A DNA stretch of 64,000 nt from positions 496,001 through 560,000 of the forward strand of contig NZ_LN849456.1 in assembly GCF_900070355.1 (NCBI RefSeq). The letters are read 5' to 3'. This document shows, in pieces, positions 1 through 8,856 of this stretch. The notes beneath the pieces are model-generated. The model searched no databases. It saw only the letters and a list, made by a program, of their open reading frames with translations, and was not told the DNA's origin. Position 1 is the first letter of the stretch; each line of letters begins with the position of its first letter. The position numbers and the translations under genes are program-made. Source of the stretch: Devriesea agamarum (GTDB lineage: Bacteria; Actinomycetota; Actinomycetes; Actinomycetales; Dermabacteraceae).

Positions 1-105
1 CACCAGCTCACGTGAGGAACTGCGATGGCGGTAGCCAGCCTCCCTCAGTAGCTCGGATGCGGGTTCTGACAGCGCCCCCTTGTTGGGGATAGCGAGGCGA
101 AGCAC
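1..105 (-). CDS. hisG: ATP phosphoribosyltransferase, N-terminal fragment
   Basis: Only the first 35 codons lie in the window. They read [20 protein letters not shown] and onward, the typical start of short-form HisG, which condenses ATP with PRPP in the first step of histidine synthesis. The start is GTG (105-103), chosen because a strong GGAGG lies just upstream on the minus strand (about 112-118) and because family members begin with M-L-R-(I/L)-A-x-P-N-K-G. It lies 56 bases downstream of hisE on the same strand, so the two are probably co-transcribed, as is usual in actinobacteria. The gene runs off the left edge. Confidence 0.93.
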   Translation of the reverse strand, partial: MLRLAIPNKGALSEPASELLREAGYRHRSSSRELV

Positions 106-161
106 GAGAGATTCCTCCGGGAAATGTTGGGAACGTGAAGTGGGAGGGGTGGTGGGCTAGC

Positions 162-425
162 TCACAGATGTCGGTAGACGTCGTGAAGAGTCATCCCTTT
201 AGCGATCATCATCACCTGAAGGTGATAAAGCAACTGCGAGATTTCTTCAGCTGCCGCCTCATCGGATTCGTGCTCGCACGCCATCCACACCTCAGCGGCT
301 TCCTCCACGATTTTCTTGCCGATGCCGTGGATCCCCGCATCGAGCTCACGCACGGTGCCGGAGCCTTCGGGGCGAGTCACAGCCTTCTCGGCCAGTTCAG
401 CAAATAGTGAGTCAAAGTCTTTCAC
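162..425 (-). CDS. hisE: Phosphoribosyl-ATP pyrophosphatase
   Basis: An 87-residue protein of normal HisE length. HisE hydrolyses phosphoribosyl-ATP to phosphoribosyl-AMP, the second step of histidine synthesis. The all-alpha MazG-like signature is visible: [13 protein letters not shown], then [20 protein letters not shown], whose acidic residues bind magnesium. The start codon is GTG. It has no Shine-Dalgarno, but a TACCCT hexamer ends 6 bases before it, so the mRNA may be leaderless. hisG follows directly. Identification is confident from the sequence pattern. Confidence 0.95.
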   Translation of the reverse strand: MKDFDSLFAELAEKAVTRPEGSGTVRELDAGIHGIGKKIVEEAAEVWMACEHESDEAAAEEISQLLYHLQVMMIAKGMTLHDVYRHL

Positions 426-431
426 CCCATC

Positions 432-437
432 AGGGTA
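432..437 (-). promoter_or_regulatory. Putative -10 box of hisE (leaderless start)
   Basis: TACCCT matches the actinobacterial -10 pattern TANNNT and is separated from the GTG start codon by 6 bases (GATGGG). This spacing would place transcription initiation at the start codon. It is inferred from pattern only. Confidence 0.45.
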
Positions 438-467
438 CGCGGTGCAGCCAGATTTCAGTCAGCTCGG

Positions 468-1280
468 CTACGAACCGTTAATCCGCGTCCCCGATGATCC
501 GCTCGCAGGGCGAGATCCATCACCAGCAAGAGTGCTCGAGTCAGCGACGGCACACGTAGGACCAGTGGCACGAGCGGTGACATCAGTGGCGATCGTGGGG
601 TCAGGGAACCGGGTTTCCACCCGAACTATTCCCTGTTCACGCCGCCGAATCTTCCACCACACGAAAAAGCCAGTCAGCGTAAACCCGCCGTAGAACAGAT
701 ACATCAAAGCGCTCGCGTAATACCCGGCATGCACCAGCATAGGCACCCCGACGATATCCACGGCCACCCAGATCAGCCAAAACTCTACCCACCCTTTAGC
801 CATGCCGTACGTGGCTAGCACACTGCCGGTGAAGATCCATGCATCTGCCCACACCGGTGGCCAGGATCCCAACGCGGTGAAGATCGGGGTGAGGACAACG
901 GTTCCAAGGATCATAGCCACCACCAACACGAGTCGAGATCGACCCGAAGCCCAGTCGGGAGTCACCGCGTGGCCCTCTCCCTGCCCGCGGGAGTGACGCC
1001 ATGAAACCCAGCCGTACACGCTCACGACAATAAACATCACCTGGCGTCCCGCCTGACCCAACAGATTTACTGGGTTTGGGGAGCCGAAGACGCTCCCAAG
1101 AAAAACCGTGAGAAGAAGAGCGTTGCCGACGATACCAATCGGCCAAGCCCACACCTTCCGGCGCATTCCGCCCAGAGCGCTGGCTAGACCGAACAGATTT
1201 CCGAGAACTTCTCGCCACAAAATGAATTGCCCACCTGGGAAGGTGAGTTTGGCTTCAAAGAGCCACTGCAAAATGCCCAT
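468..1280 (-). CDS. ribM: PnuC-family transporter, probable riboflavin uptake protein RibM/PnuX
   Basis: A 270-residue integral membrane protein of the PnuC family. Family motifs include RRKVWAWPIGIVGNALL in the N-terminal third and VYGWVSWRHSR near residue 95, followed by several hydrophobic segments and a polar C-terminal tail of about 45 residues. PnuC proteins usually carry nicotinamide riboside, but the actinobacterial PnuX/RibM branch carries riboflavin. The FMN riboswitch upstream (1458-1570) is the main reason for choosing riboflavin here. The ATG start at 1280 has AAGGGA 6-7 bases upstream. The start codon and early codons take part in two competing inverted repeats, so translation is probably regulated. 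Family is certain; substrate is inferred from context. Confidence 0.85.
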   Translation of the reverse strand: MGILQWLFEAKLTFPGGQFILWREVLGNLFGLASALGGMRRKVWAWPIGIVGNALLLTVFLGSVFGSPNPVNLLGQAGRQVMFIVVSVYGWVSWRHSRGQGEGHAVTPDWASGRSRLVLVVAMILGTVVLTPIFTALGSWPPVWADAWIFTGSVLATYGMAKGWVEFWLIWVAVDIVGVPMLVHAGYYASALMYLFYGGFTLTGFFVWWKIRRREQGIVRVETRFPDPTIATDVTARATGPTCAVADSSTLAGDGSRPASGSSGTRINGS

Positions 1281-1326
1281 GTTCTGTCCCTTTCATGCGA
1301 GCGTGCAGTGGCTCCGGGACATGGGC
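1260..1326 (-). promoter_or_regulatory. Two crossing hairpins around the ribM start (expression platform)
   Basis: An 11-base perfect inverted repeat (1260-1270 with 1304-1314; GAGCCACTGCA/TGCAGTGGCTC) would enclose the ribM RBS and start in its loop. A second, 8-base perfect repeat (1275-1282 with 1319-1326; GCCCATGT/ACATGGGC) pairs directly over the ATG at 1280-1278. The arms interleave in the order A-B-A'-B', so the two helices compete or form a pseudoknot. Lying between an FMN aptamer and its gene, this looks like a translational expression platform. Pairing was seen by eye; no folding energies were calculated. Confidence 0.6.
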
Positions 1327-1457
1327 GACGTTGAGCTACCCATCCACGGACATCGTGTATCGAGACCGATCCATCGTGCATCGAGATCAATCACGGGGCG
1401 GCGCGGACCTTCTGTCCTACGCCACCTGTGCCGTGGAATGGCACATCAACGTCGAGC

Positions 1458-1570
1458 GTGCGCCTCCCATCCAGGCTTTCACTGTCGGTACCGGAATTTC
1501 ACCGGATCCACCGCATCTGCGGGTCGCGGACTATCACCGCCGGCTCGGACTTACACCGACCCCGGAGCAC
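1458..1570 (-). promoter_or_regulatory. FMN riboswitch (RFN element)
   Basis: On the minus strand the conserved RFN blocks appear in order: GGTCGGTGTAAGTCCGAGCC, then GGCGGTGATAGTCCGCGACC, CCGGTGAAATTCCGG and CGACAGTGAAAGCCTGGATG. A closing P1 helix can form between GTGCTCC (1570-1564) and the GGAG..GCAC end near 1458-1467. RFN elements bind FMN and switch off riboflavin synthesis or uptake genes. The first gene downstream is the PnuC-family gene at 1280, with about 175 bases between. The stretch 1571-1689 probably holds its promoter; no further gene is seen in 1281-1689. Confidence 0.95.
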
Positions 1571-1689
1571 GTCAACTGATATGACGCCGGAAGCATACCT
1601 CAGATGAGCTGAACAATTCATGCACGATGCCCGAAGCTGAAAACCAGACATGATCCTTCTTAGCGGACTGGAGACAGCCCAGGGACAGA

Positions 1690-2367
1690 TCAATGCCGGT
1701 GGGAGGAAGCCAAAGCTCGAAGCGCATCAATTTCTTCGGCCGCGTTATCCGCCGAATACACAGCTGAACCGGCAACGAAGATATTTGCGCCCGCGTCAGC
1801 ACACCGTTCAATAGTCGACCGGCTCACGCCCCCATCAACCTGAATCGACACCTCTAAACCGGCTTCGCTCACCGCGGAACGCGCACGTTTGATCTTGGCC
1901 AGCATCGAATCCAGAAACGACTGGCCACCAAAACCAGGCTCAACAGTCATCACGAGCAGCAGATCAAATTCCCCGAGAATGTCGAGAAACGGCTCAACGG
2001 GGGTGGCTGGACGCAACGCAATCCCCGCCTTTGCCCCCTGGGAATGCAGCTCGCGAGCCAAGCGAATCGGCGCCGACGCGGCCTCAGCGTGAAATGTCAC
2101 CGACTGAGCGCCCACCTCGGCATAGGCCGGTGCCCATCGGTCAGGATCTTCAATCATTAAATGGGCGTCAACGGGGATCGGGCATCGGCGAGCAATCTGC
2201 TCCACCATGGACACCCCGAACGTTAAATTCGGAACAAAATGGTTGTCCATCACGTCAACATGAGCGAAATCGGCCCGGGCGATAGCATCCAGCTCCTCGC
2301 CAATACGCATGAAATCGCAGTTCAAAATCGACGGGTGAATATAGGTGTTATCCGGTGTGTAGGTCAT
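1690..2367 (-). CDS. rpe: Ribulose-phosphate 3-epimerase
   Basis: A 225-residue TIM-barrel enzyme that interconverts ribulose 5-phosphate and xylulose 5-phosphate in the pentose phosphate pathway. Family motifs are complete: [24 protein letters not shown] with the catalytic aspartate and metal histidine, [20 protein letters not shown], and QVDGGVS with the second aspartate. The frame is open further upstream, but the start was set at ATG 2367 because CTCAGGAG lies 5-6 bases before it and because family members begin close to the HPSIL strand. It is the last gene of the run trmI to rpe, 118 bases after rsmB. Confidence 0.96.
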   Translation of the reverse strand: MTYTPDNTYIHPSILNCDFMRIGEELDAIARADFAHVDVMDNHFVPNLTFGVSMVEQIARRCPIPVDAHLMIEDPDRWAPAYAEVGAQSVTFHAEAASAPIRLARELHSQGAKAGIALRPATPVEPFLDILGEFDLLLVMTVEPGFGGQSFLDSMLAKIKRARSAVSEAGLEVSIQVDGGVSRSTIERCADAGANIFVAGSAVYSADNAAEEIDALRALASSHRH

Positions 2368-2485
2368 AGAGACTCCTGAGAATGATGGGTTTATGAGATG
2401 ACGCAGGGTTCGCCGCCCAGCTGATTGCACAGCATCAAGATAGGCATCGTCGACATCGGGTGGGATCGCCTCGGAGCATCGGATC

Positions 2486-4192
2486 TCACGTCGGCGATGA
2501 TTCTCTGGTGAACAGAGCGATAAACATGCCATCGGTGCCGTGCACATGCGGCCACAGCTGAACACTCGGACCCGCGCCGAGATCAATCTGAGCATCCGAG
2601 TGGACCCCAGCCCGCACAGCTTCCCGCGCATCCAACTGCCGCACATCCTGCCGACGACGCAGCAGGTCCTTAACCACTAACAGAGTCTCGGCCAGATGAG
2701 GACTGCACGTGACATACGCCAAAACCCCGCCGGGTGCGAGAGCATCCACCGCCGACAACAGAAGTTCCCGTTGCAAAACCGTCAACGGCCCAACATCGCT
2801 GAGCTGACGGCGCCACCGCGACTCAGGGCGGCGCCGCAACGCACCTAAACCAGTGCACGGCACATCGGCGAGAATGCGACTAAAACGCTCCGGATACCGC
2901 GTTCCGATATCTCTACCATCGGCAGCCTCAACTTCGATGTCGCACCCTGCCTCAACTAACGCCCGTACCCCGCGCTGCACCAAATCCGCTCGGTGCGGCT
3001 GAATCTCGGTGGCCAGCAAATCCGCATCATGATCCACCGTTAGACCACCCAAAAGAGCAGTTTTCCCACCGGGACCAGCACACAAATCCAGCCAGTGAGG
3101 TGAAGGAGAGGTCACCAAGGTGTCGACCCCGAGCGCCAGCGCCAAAGCCATCAGCTGGGAACCCTCATCCTGGATCGCCGCCCGACCTTCCCGCACCGGA
3201 GTGATACCCGAAGGGTCACCGGACGGCCAATAGGCGGCAAACTGTGAAAGCCTGCCAGCACCTGCGCCATACTCCATCAGTTCGTCGAGATCACTCAGAC
3301 CAGGACGCACCACAAGGTCCACTTTCGGAGCCCTATTCTGGGCGACCAGCAGATCTTCCAGCTCATTGCGATCCCGACCGTGACCAGCAAGAGCATCTGA
3401 CAATGCACGCACAATCCAGGTCGGGTGCGAATGTTTAAGAGCCAAATACTCAATCTCGTCGTCTACGCGCTCAGGCAGGATTTCATCCAACCAAGCCTCG
3501 GCATCCTTGCGCCCGATAGCTCGTAAAACAGCGTTCACAAACTGTGCGGAACCAGCACCGGTCGCCTGACGCGCCAGAGCAACCGTTTCAGAAGTGGCGG
3601 CATGTGGCGGAACATTCATGTCCAGCAATTGATAGGCGCCTAAGCGCAACACATCCAGCACGTCCTCATCCACTCGGTCTAAAGGCCGAGTGACGCAGCA
3701 AGAAATAACCGCATCCAGGCGCCGCTTTGCCCGCAGCGTCCCGTAAAACAATTCCGTAGTAAACGCGGCATCCCGGCCGTGAAGGCCATGGGCACGCAGA
3801 ACCTTCGGAAAAACTAGGTTGGCGTACGCATCGTGAGCGCTGACCTCACGCATAGCCTCCCACGCTGCCCGCCTGGTGGGCGCTGCTTCCCGGGCGCGCT
3901 CACTCGGACGGTGCTCTGACCACCCCGCGCGCGCACCTGACTTCCCACGCGAGCCGGATCGCTCACGACCTTTGGCATCACGGTGTCGCTGCGCTCGATC
4001 CCTCGGCTCGGACTGGTCGCGGCCAGTCCCACGGTAGGTCCCGCCAGGGCGTCCCCGACGTGGCTCATCAAACCGACCGCGGTCCGAGCCATCCTGGCCA
4101 GACCGCTGTCCTCGCCCCCGAGGGCTATAAGAGCGACCCTGTCCGCGGGAACCGTCCCGTTGTGCCCCGAAATCCTCACCCCGGGTGGTCAT
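2486..4192 (-). CDS. rsmB: 16S rRNA (cytosine-967-C5)-methyltransferase with RG-rich N-terminal extension
   Basis: A 568-residue protein. Residues about 120-260 form the NusB-like RNA-binding domain and the rest the Rossmann methyltransferase. The SAM motif [15 protein letters not shown], the motif IV cysteine in [15 protein letters not shown] and the catalytic cysteine in [11 protein letters not shown] are all present. It methylates C967 of 16S rRNA. The first 105 or so residues are an unusual extension of low complexity, very rich in Arg, Gly, Ser and Asp, and probably disordered. The ATG overlaps the fmt stop by 4 bases, which indicates translational coupling; fmt-rsmB is a common pair. 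Confidence 0.95.
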   Translation of the reverse strand: MTTRGEDFGAQRDGSRGQGRSYSPRGRGQRSGQDGSDRGRFDEPRRGRPGGTYRGTGRDQSEPRDRAQRHRDAKGRERSGSRGKSGARAGWSEHRPSERAREAAPTRRAAWEAMREVSAHDAYANLVFPKVLRAHGLHGRDAAFTTELFYGTLRAKRRLDAVISCCVTRPLDRVDEDVLDVLRLGAYQLLDMNVPPHAATSETVALARQATGAGSAQFVNAVLRAIGRKDAEAWLDEILPERVDDEIEYLALKHSHPTWIVRALSDALAGHGRDRNELEDLLVAQNRAPKVDLVVRPGLSDLDELMEYGAGAGRLSQFAAYWPSGDPSGITPVREGRAAIQDEGSQLMALALALGVDTLVTSPSPHWLDLCAGPGGKTALLGGLTVDHDADLLATEIQPHRADLVQRGVRALVEAGCDIEVEAADGRDIGTRYPERFSRILADVPCTGLGALRRRPESRWRRQLSDVGPLTVLQRELLLSAVDALAPGGVLAYVTCSPHLAETLLVVKDLLRRRQDVRQLDAREAVRAGVHSDAQIDLGAGPSVQLWPHVHGTDGMFIALFTRESSPT

Positions 4193-5175
4193 GCGCTCGC
4201 TCCGTTCGTAGGAGTGTGATTCTGGACGGCCTGATCATCGGCGAGTCCAAGACGTTCAGTGGGTTGAATATGGGCACCTCGAGCCCAATCTGTCGCCGGC
4301 ATCGGACGTTTCCCGGCGGCGGCCACAATCCCCAGCGGCACGGGAGCTGTACCCGTGCCTAAGAAAACAGCCCGTTTCGTCACCTGAAGCTGACCCGGCT
4401 CCAACTGAAGTCCAGCAGGCACCGGCGCTTCGCTGATACCGAGGAGCTTGACACGACCATCTCGCCATGACGCCCAGGCACCGGGATCGGGCGCCATACC
4501 GCGCAGGTGCGCCGAGACCTCTGAGGCGGGGCGGCGAGCATCCAAACGAGCCTGGTCAACGCTCAGCTTTGCAGCGTGGCTAGCACCGTGCTCCGCCTGA
4601 GGCTGCGGGGTGAGCACTCCGTCCTCCCAGGCATCCAAAGTACGGACCAGCAGGTCTGCTCCTTGAACGGCGAGACGATGCTGCAGCTCCCCCGAGGTCT
4701 CAGTAGCAGAGATAACGGCCGCTTCCTGCATGAGGACCGGACCGGTGTCCATCCCTTCGTCAAGAAGGAACGTGGTCAGGCCCGTTTGATCAGCCCCCGA
4801 AAGAACAGCCCGCTGAACAGGCGCGGCGCCGCGCCAAGCAGGGAGCAGCGAGAAGTGAAGGTTCACCCACCCGCGCGGCATGAGATCGAGCACCGGGCGA
4901 GGGATTAAGTTTCCGTACGCCACCACCGGTGCACAGTCCGCGCCGAGTTCTGCAATCTGATCGCGCACCGCAGCATCCTTCAGCGTGGCTGGTTTTAACA
5001 CCGGCAGACCGTGATCGAGTGCCAAAGCAGCGATGGGACTCGGGGTCAGGCGGCGGCCTCGCCCGGCTGGCGCATCGGGACGTGTTAAAACAGCCACGAC
5101 CTCGTGCCGGGAGTCGAGCAATGCGGTCAGGGAGGACATGGCAGTAACGGGTGTGCCCGCAAAAAGAAGTCGCAT
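4189..5175 (-). CDS. fmt: Methionyl-tRNA formyltransferase
   Basis: A 328-residue enzyme that formylates initiator Met-tRNA using 10-formyl-tetrahydrofolate. The N terminus MRLLFAGTPVTAM, the catalytic block NLHFSLLPAWRGAAPVQRA and the LDEGMDTGPVL motif identify it, followed by the C-terminal tRNA-binding domain. The start is placed at ATG 5175 because family members begin M-R-(L/I)-x-F-A-G-T-P. Another in-frame ATG four codons upstream (5187) is possible. It lies 46 bases after priA and overlaps rsmB by 4 bases. Confidence 0.95.
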   Translation of the reverse strand: MRLLFAGTPVTAMSSLTALLDSRHEVVAVLTRPDAPAGRGRRLTPSPIAALALDHGLPVLKPATLKDAAVRDQIAELGADCAPVVAYGNLIPRPVLDLMPRGWVNLHFSLLPAWRGAAPVQRAVLSGADQTGLTTFLLDEGMDTGPVLMQEAAVISATETSGELQHRLAVQGADLLVRTLDAWEDGVLTPQPQAEHGASHAAKLSVDQARLDARRPASEVSAHLRGMAPDPGAWASWRDGRVKLLGISEAPVPAGLQLEPGQLQVTKRAVFLGTGTAPVPLGIVAAAGKRPMPATDWARGAHIQPTERLGLADDQAVQNHTPTNGASA

Positions 5176-5221
5176 GATGCCTGCCATTTTACGGCCCGCG
5201 TAGCGATGATCTGAGGGCGGG

Positions 5222-7423
5222 CTAGAACACGTCCGGAGGATCCACACGAAATCGCAGACGTCCAGGCCGCTTGCGAGCGGTGCGAGATGCAAAATGTGAG
5301 CGCAGCGCGTCAGCGAGTTCACCCGATGCCTCAATCGGACAGCGCAAAACAGCGCGTACGCCCTCTTGGGTGGTGTCGACTCCCCCACCTTCGGTCCGCA
5401 CAGCGTCGGTGACCTTGAAGCCAGCCATCTCATGCGGAACCGGACCGAAAATCTCAGTTCCCGTCGGAAGCACCAGGTCCTGTAGGAAATCCTCAACCGC
5501 AGGCCGATCCCCGACGATCTCGGCCACCTTAGTCCACGGAGGAAGCCCCAACAGCTCTCGATCAGCAAGAACCTTGTCTATAAACCAGTGACTTCGGGGA
5601 ATCAACAGCGCCCGCAACGCCGGTAAGGACGCGGTACCCACCGCGAGCACCCTTCCGCCATCTGCCGCCGATCGGACCAACCCAATAGCCCCAGACCAGC
5701 GTCTCAGGGCCTCAACATCTGCGTCGTAGCTAGCCCGTGAGGCCATCGCATCGCAGTCCAACAGCACCGCAGCCGCGTAACCGTCGATAGCTGTCGGTTC
5801 ACTGCCCGGTGTCGCGACCACCAGCGTGTCGGGCCCGGTGATTCCATCGGAAACGGTTCCTCCTGCCCCTCCAGCAACAACCAAGGTCGTGTCAGGAAAA
5901 GCCCGGCGCAGTTCATCCGCGGTGCGCAACGACCCCACTACCACCGCCCGAAGCTGGACCCCATCGCATTCTGGGCAGCGATACGAATGCGCCGCTCGTC
6001 CGCACACTGAACATCCCAGGTCCTCGCCTCGGCGGCGAAAACTGAGTGAGGCATGACAGGTGGGACACAGAGCCCGGGTGCCACATCGCCTGCATGCGAC
6101 CGCCGGAACGTAGCCGCTGCGAGGTACCTGCACTAAAACCGGGCCCTGAACGAGTCCCTGACGGATGGTGGCGTACGCGGCGCTCGGCATCCGAGAACGA
6201 CCGCTGGCCCCTTCGCGGCTGCGCAGATGCTCATCCATCACATCGACCTTCGCCACCGCGTGGAGGCGATCAACATAGCCTGGAACAGGAGGTAAGTGAC
6301 GCATCCAGTTATGCCGAACCAGATAGGTGGCTGTCACCGGATGCGAAGGTGCCAGGCTCAGCAGCGCGGCCGATTGGATACGCGAGCGAGCTGCGAGGAC
6401 TGTTCGGGTATGCGGATAAGGTGCGCGGGGCTCGGCATGCAGATCGTCGTCCTCGTCCCAGCAGATCAACAGGCGCAGATGCATAACTGGGGCAAAGGCT
6501 GCCGAACGCGTGCCCACCACAATGCGTCGCTGACCAGTCAGGACCCGCAAAAATGCACGGTAGCGGCGTTGTGGGCCGTCGGCGCTGCTGAGCAGCTCGT
6601 GCTCAATGCCCCGATCTGTCAGTTCCCTAGACATTCGTTCGGCATCGCGCTGATCCGGGGTCACCACAAGCGCGCCCTGCCCACTATTGAGAGCCGTAAT
6701 GGCATCGGCAGCGATGCCGGTCCACCGATCGCAAGCATCCACCGTCAGCACCGCCCTGGGAACGAGGTCATCCTCGGATCGCGCATGCTCGGTAAACGCC
6801 CGTAAACCTAGATACGCATCGAGAGCAGTGTTCTGAGATTGGACATCCGGGGGCGCATCCGCGGGTACATCTCGGATCGCGAAGTCCTGCGTACACGGTG
6901 CATCACCGCTGCGATCCGAGGACTGATCGGTAAGTTTGTCCCGGCGGGCTCGCTCTGCCTTTTCCGCGCCAGCGTGGCGTGCGGGTACGGCTAATCGCAC
7001 GACATCCGCAACCGTGCCACCGCATCGCCGGGCTACGTCCCGGCAGACCTCCAAGATGTCTGGGGTGAGCACAATGTCCTCGGACACCACCGCACGCAGC
7101 GGAGCAAGCGGGCGATCCGTTTCAGCCCGATCGCGCCGAGCCAGCACAAAACCGTCCGCCTCGCGTCCCGCAAACCGAACTTTCACCCTCTGACCAGGTG
7201 CAGCATGAGCGCAACTGGTTGGTACCGCGTAGTCGAAGGGGCGATCTAGATGCGGCAGCGTACCCATCACGAGGACGGATGCCACCGGATCCTGGGGGGC
7301 GAGCTCATAGCCCGCATCGGTTCGTACCGGCGGGGCCGACGACGTCTGGGCGGCGAACAGGGCTTCCTGCTCGCCGCCTGCACGTGCTGCGGTCAGAGCG
7401 ACCGAACTTCCATCAGATCGCAC
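5222..7423 (-). CDS. priA: PriA-like primosomal protein, degenerate helicase
   Basis: A 733-residue PriA homologue. The N-terminal DNA-binding domain (PHLDRPFDYAVP, GQRVKVRFAGRE) and the eight zinc-binding cysteines (CRRCGTRALCPTC, then CSVC and CPEC) are intact. The helicase core is degenerate: no GxxxxGKT Walker A is visible where it should be (around TALNSGQGALVVT), and the Walker B position reads WDEDDDLH, not the usual DEEH. Actinobacterial PriA proteins are known for lost ATPase motifs, so a structural role in replication restart is more likely than unwinding. Its start overlaps the end of the FKBP gene by 31 bases, so a slightly later start cannot be excluded. Confidence 0.88.
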   Translation of the reverse strand: MRSDGSSVALTAARAGGEQEALFAAQTSSAPPVRTDAGYELAPQDPVASVLVMGTLPHLDRPFDYAVPTSCAHAAPGQRVKVRFAGREADGFVLARRDRAETDRPLAPLRAVVSEDIVLTPDILEVCRDVARRCGGTVADVVRLAVPARHAGAEKAERARRDKLTDQSSDRSGDAPCTQDFAIRDVPADAPPDVQSQNTALDAYLGLRAFTEHARSEDDLVPRAVLTVDACDRWTGIAADAITALNSGQGALVVTPDQRDAERMSRELTDRGIEHELLSSADGPQRRYRAFLRVLTGQRRIVVGTRSAAFAPVMHLRLLICWDEDDDLHAEPRAPYPHTRTVLAARSRIQSAALLSLAPSHPVTATYLVRHNWMRHLPPVPGYVDRLHAVAKVDVMDEHLRSREGASGRSRMPSAAYATIRQGLVQGPVLVQVPRSGYVPAVACRRCGTRALCPTCHASLSFRRRGEDLGCSVCGRAAHSYRCPECDGVQLRAVVVGSLRTADELRRAFPDTTLVVAGGAGGTVSDGITGPDTLVVATPGSEPTAIDGYAAAVLLDCDAMASRASYDADVEALRRWSGAIGLVRSAADGGRVLAVGTASLPALRALLIPRSHWFIDKVLADRELLGLPPWTKVAEIVGDRPAVEDFLQDLVLPTGTEIFGPVPHEMAGFKVTDAVRTEGGGVDTTQEGVRAVLRCPIEASGELADALRSHFASRTARKRPGRLRFRVDPPDVF

Positions 7424-7773
7424 ACGAAAATAAGGGCCTCCCCAGGAGCGATAACAGGAGGTGCACCTCGGTCACCGTATGCGAGGTGAGCTGGGATCTC
7501 CAGACGACGGCGTCCACCGACTTTCATGCCCTGGACTCCACGATCCCACCCTGCGATCACCTGACCGACACCGAGCTGGAAACGCAGCGGCTCACCGCGA
7601 TTCCACGAGGCATCGAATTCCTCGCCGGTGGAATGCGCCACACCCACGTAGTGCACATCGACAATGCTCCCGGCTGTTGCCTCCGGGCCATCGCCGACGA
7701 CCTCGTCGATGATGACAAGGTCAGTCGGTGCGTCATCGCCGGGGAAATCAATTTCAGGCTTAGTACGCTGCAT
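7393..7773 (-). CDS. FKBP-type peptidyl-prolyl isomerase, cytoplasmic
   Basis: A 126-residue single FKBP domain that catalyses cis-trans isomerisation of proline peptide bonds. Visible signatures are VDVHYVGVAHSTGEEFDAS, GVGQVIAGWDRGVQGMKVGG, and YGDRGAPPVIAPGEALIFVCDL at the end, where the FK506-pocket aromatic residues lie. No signal peptide is seen. A strong AAAGGAG lies just before the ATG. It sits between the FKBP lipoprotein gene and priA, on the distal side of the Pup-proteasome genes, an arrangement seen in several actinobacteria. The substrate is unknown. Confidence 0.93.
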   Translation of the reverse strand: MQRTKPEIDFPGDDAPTDLVIIDEVVGDGPEATAGSIVDVHYVGVAHSTGEEFDASWNRGEPLRFQLGVGQVIAGWDRGVQGMKVGGRRRLEIPAHLAYGDRGAPPVIAPGEALIFVCDLMEVRSL

Positions 7774-7859
7774 GATGCTCCTTTAAAACAGTGGCAAAGC
7801 CGGTGGGACACCGAGCTTGCTGAGGTCCCGGGCTGAGTGAGCTAGAGGTCCGCTAGCCG

Positions 7860-8816
7860 TCAGCTTTCCGGGCTGAACGCATACAGAATATCGACGACGA
7901 ACACCAGGGTCTTATGAGCAAGCTGGCCCTGATCTCCGTAGGCGTCTGACGGGGGAATCACCAGCTCGAGCTGGCTTCCCACAGTTTGACCGACCAGAGT
8001 GGAATCCCATCCCTTAATCACCTGGCCACTGCCCAAAACGAAGTCAAAGAGTTCACCCCGTTTCCAGGAGGAGTCAAACTCTTTACCGTCATCCCAGGTC
8101 CAGCCGCGGTATTGCATGATGAGGCGGTCACCGTTTTTGGTTTGGCGACCGCTGCCCTTAATCGTGACGGCTGACTTAGTTTTCGTGGGTGGCTGGCCCG
8201 AGGGCTTTGCCGAGAGATTGGGCGCTCCGTCATCGGCGAGGGTGAAGGCGGGCATTCCCGGGGTGGGTGCGACCGCATTGCCGCTAGCGCGCGAGGGGAT
8301 GACATCCACCGCATCGAGTACTTGCACCATCCCGAGAGTGGAACCATCCTGTGACTGGGCAGGTCCCACCGTCAAAAGCCGTGAACCGATCGAGGTACCG
8401 GTGAAAAAGTCAACAGCGTCCTTGCCGATGGCTTTGTCGGTGAGGGTCAGGATGAGAGGCTTATCGCCCTTCCAGGTGGACGCTACAGTCTTGCCGTCAC
8501 TCGAGCCGACAAGCTTCGTCTTAAAAATGACGGCCTGCCCCTTCTGAAGCTTTTTTCCTTTGCCTTCGGTGACGACCTTGTAGGCCATCTTGTTAATTTC
8601 CATCGGCGCGGTGAACGTGATCTCGGGCTCTTTGGATAAATCAGTGCTGACCTTAATGCGGTCCAAGATGGCCGCCCCCGCATTTGGCCCGTTCGACGGT
8701 GCGGTGCTTGATGCGGGTTTACCCGAGTCCTTGTCGCCGCATCCGCTGAGCGCAATAGCACCCAGAACAGTTGCGGCGGCGCCGCTCGAGGTTAGAAGGC
8801 GTCGCCTAGTCAGCAC
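7860..8816 (-). CDS. FKBP-type peptidyl-prolyl isomerase lipoprotein
   Basis: A 318-residue exported lipoprotein. The N terminus TRRRLLTSSGAAATVLGAIALSGC holds a twin-arginine-like RRxLL motif, a hydrophobic stretch and a lipobox whose Cys26 would be lipidated. The C-terminal third (about 225-318) is a canonical FKBP domain with QYRGWTWDDGKEFDSSW and GQVIKGWDSTLVGQTVG. The middle part (about 50-190) resembles a second, degenerate FKBP domain that lacks the conserved core motif. It probably folds secreted proteins at the outer face of the membrane. It lies 40 bases after pafA. Confidence 0.92.
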   Translation of the reverse strand: MLTRRRLLTSSGAAATVLGAIALSGCGDKDSGKPASSTAPSNGPNAGAAILDRIKVSTDLSKEPEITFTAPMEINKMAYKVVTEGKGKKLQKGQAVIFKTKLVGSSDGKTVASTWKGDKPLILTLTDKAIGKDAVDFFTGTSIGSRLLTVGPAQSQDGSTLGMVQVLDAVDVIPSRASGNAVAPTPGMPAFTLADDGAPNLSAKPSGQPPTKTKSAVTIKGSGRQTKNGDRLIMQYRGWTWDDGKEFDSSWKRGELFDFVLGSGQVIKGWDSTLVGQTVGSQLELVIPPSDAYGDQGQLAHKTLVFVVDILYAFSPES

Positions 8817-8856
8817 AGTGCGTCCTTTCGAGTGTGGTCATCGTTCGCCTCGCACC

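Noticed and set aside
468-1280. Nicotinamide riboside transporter PnuC
   Set aside because: The family fits, but the FMN riboswitch upstream favours the riboflavin-transporting PnuX/RibM branch.
1108-1584. A 158-codon plus-strand frame
   Set aside because: It runs across the 5' end of ribM and through the FMN riboswitch, whose conserved bases explain the sequence.
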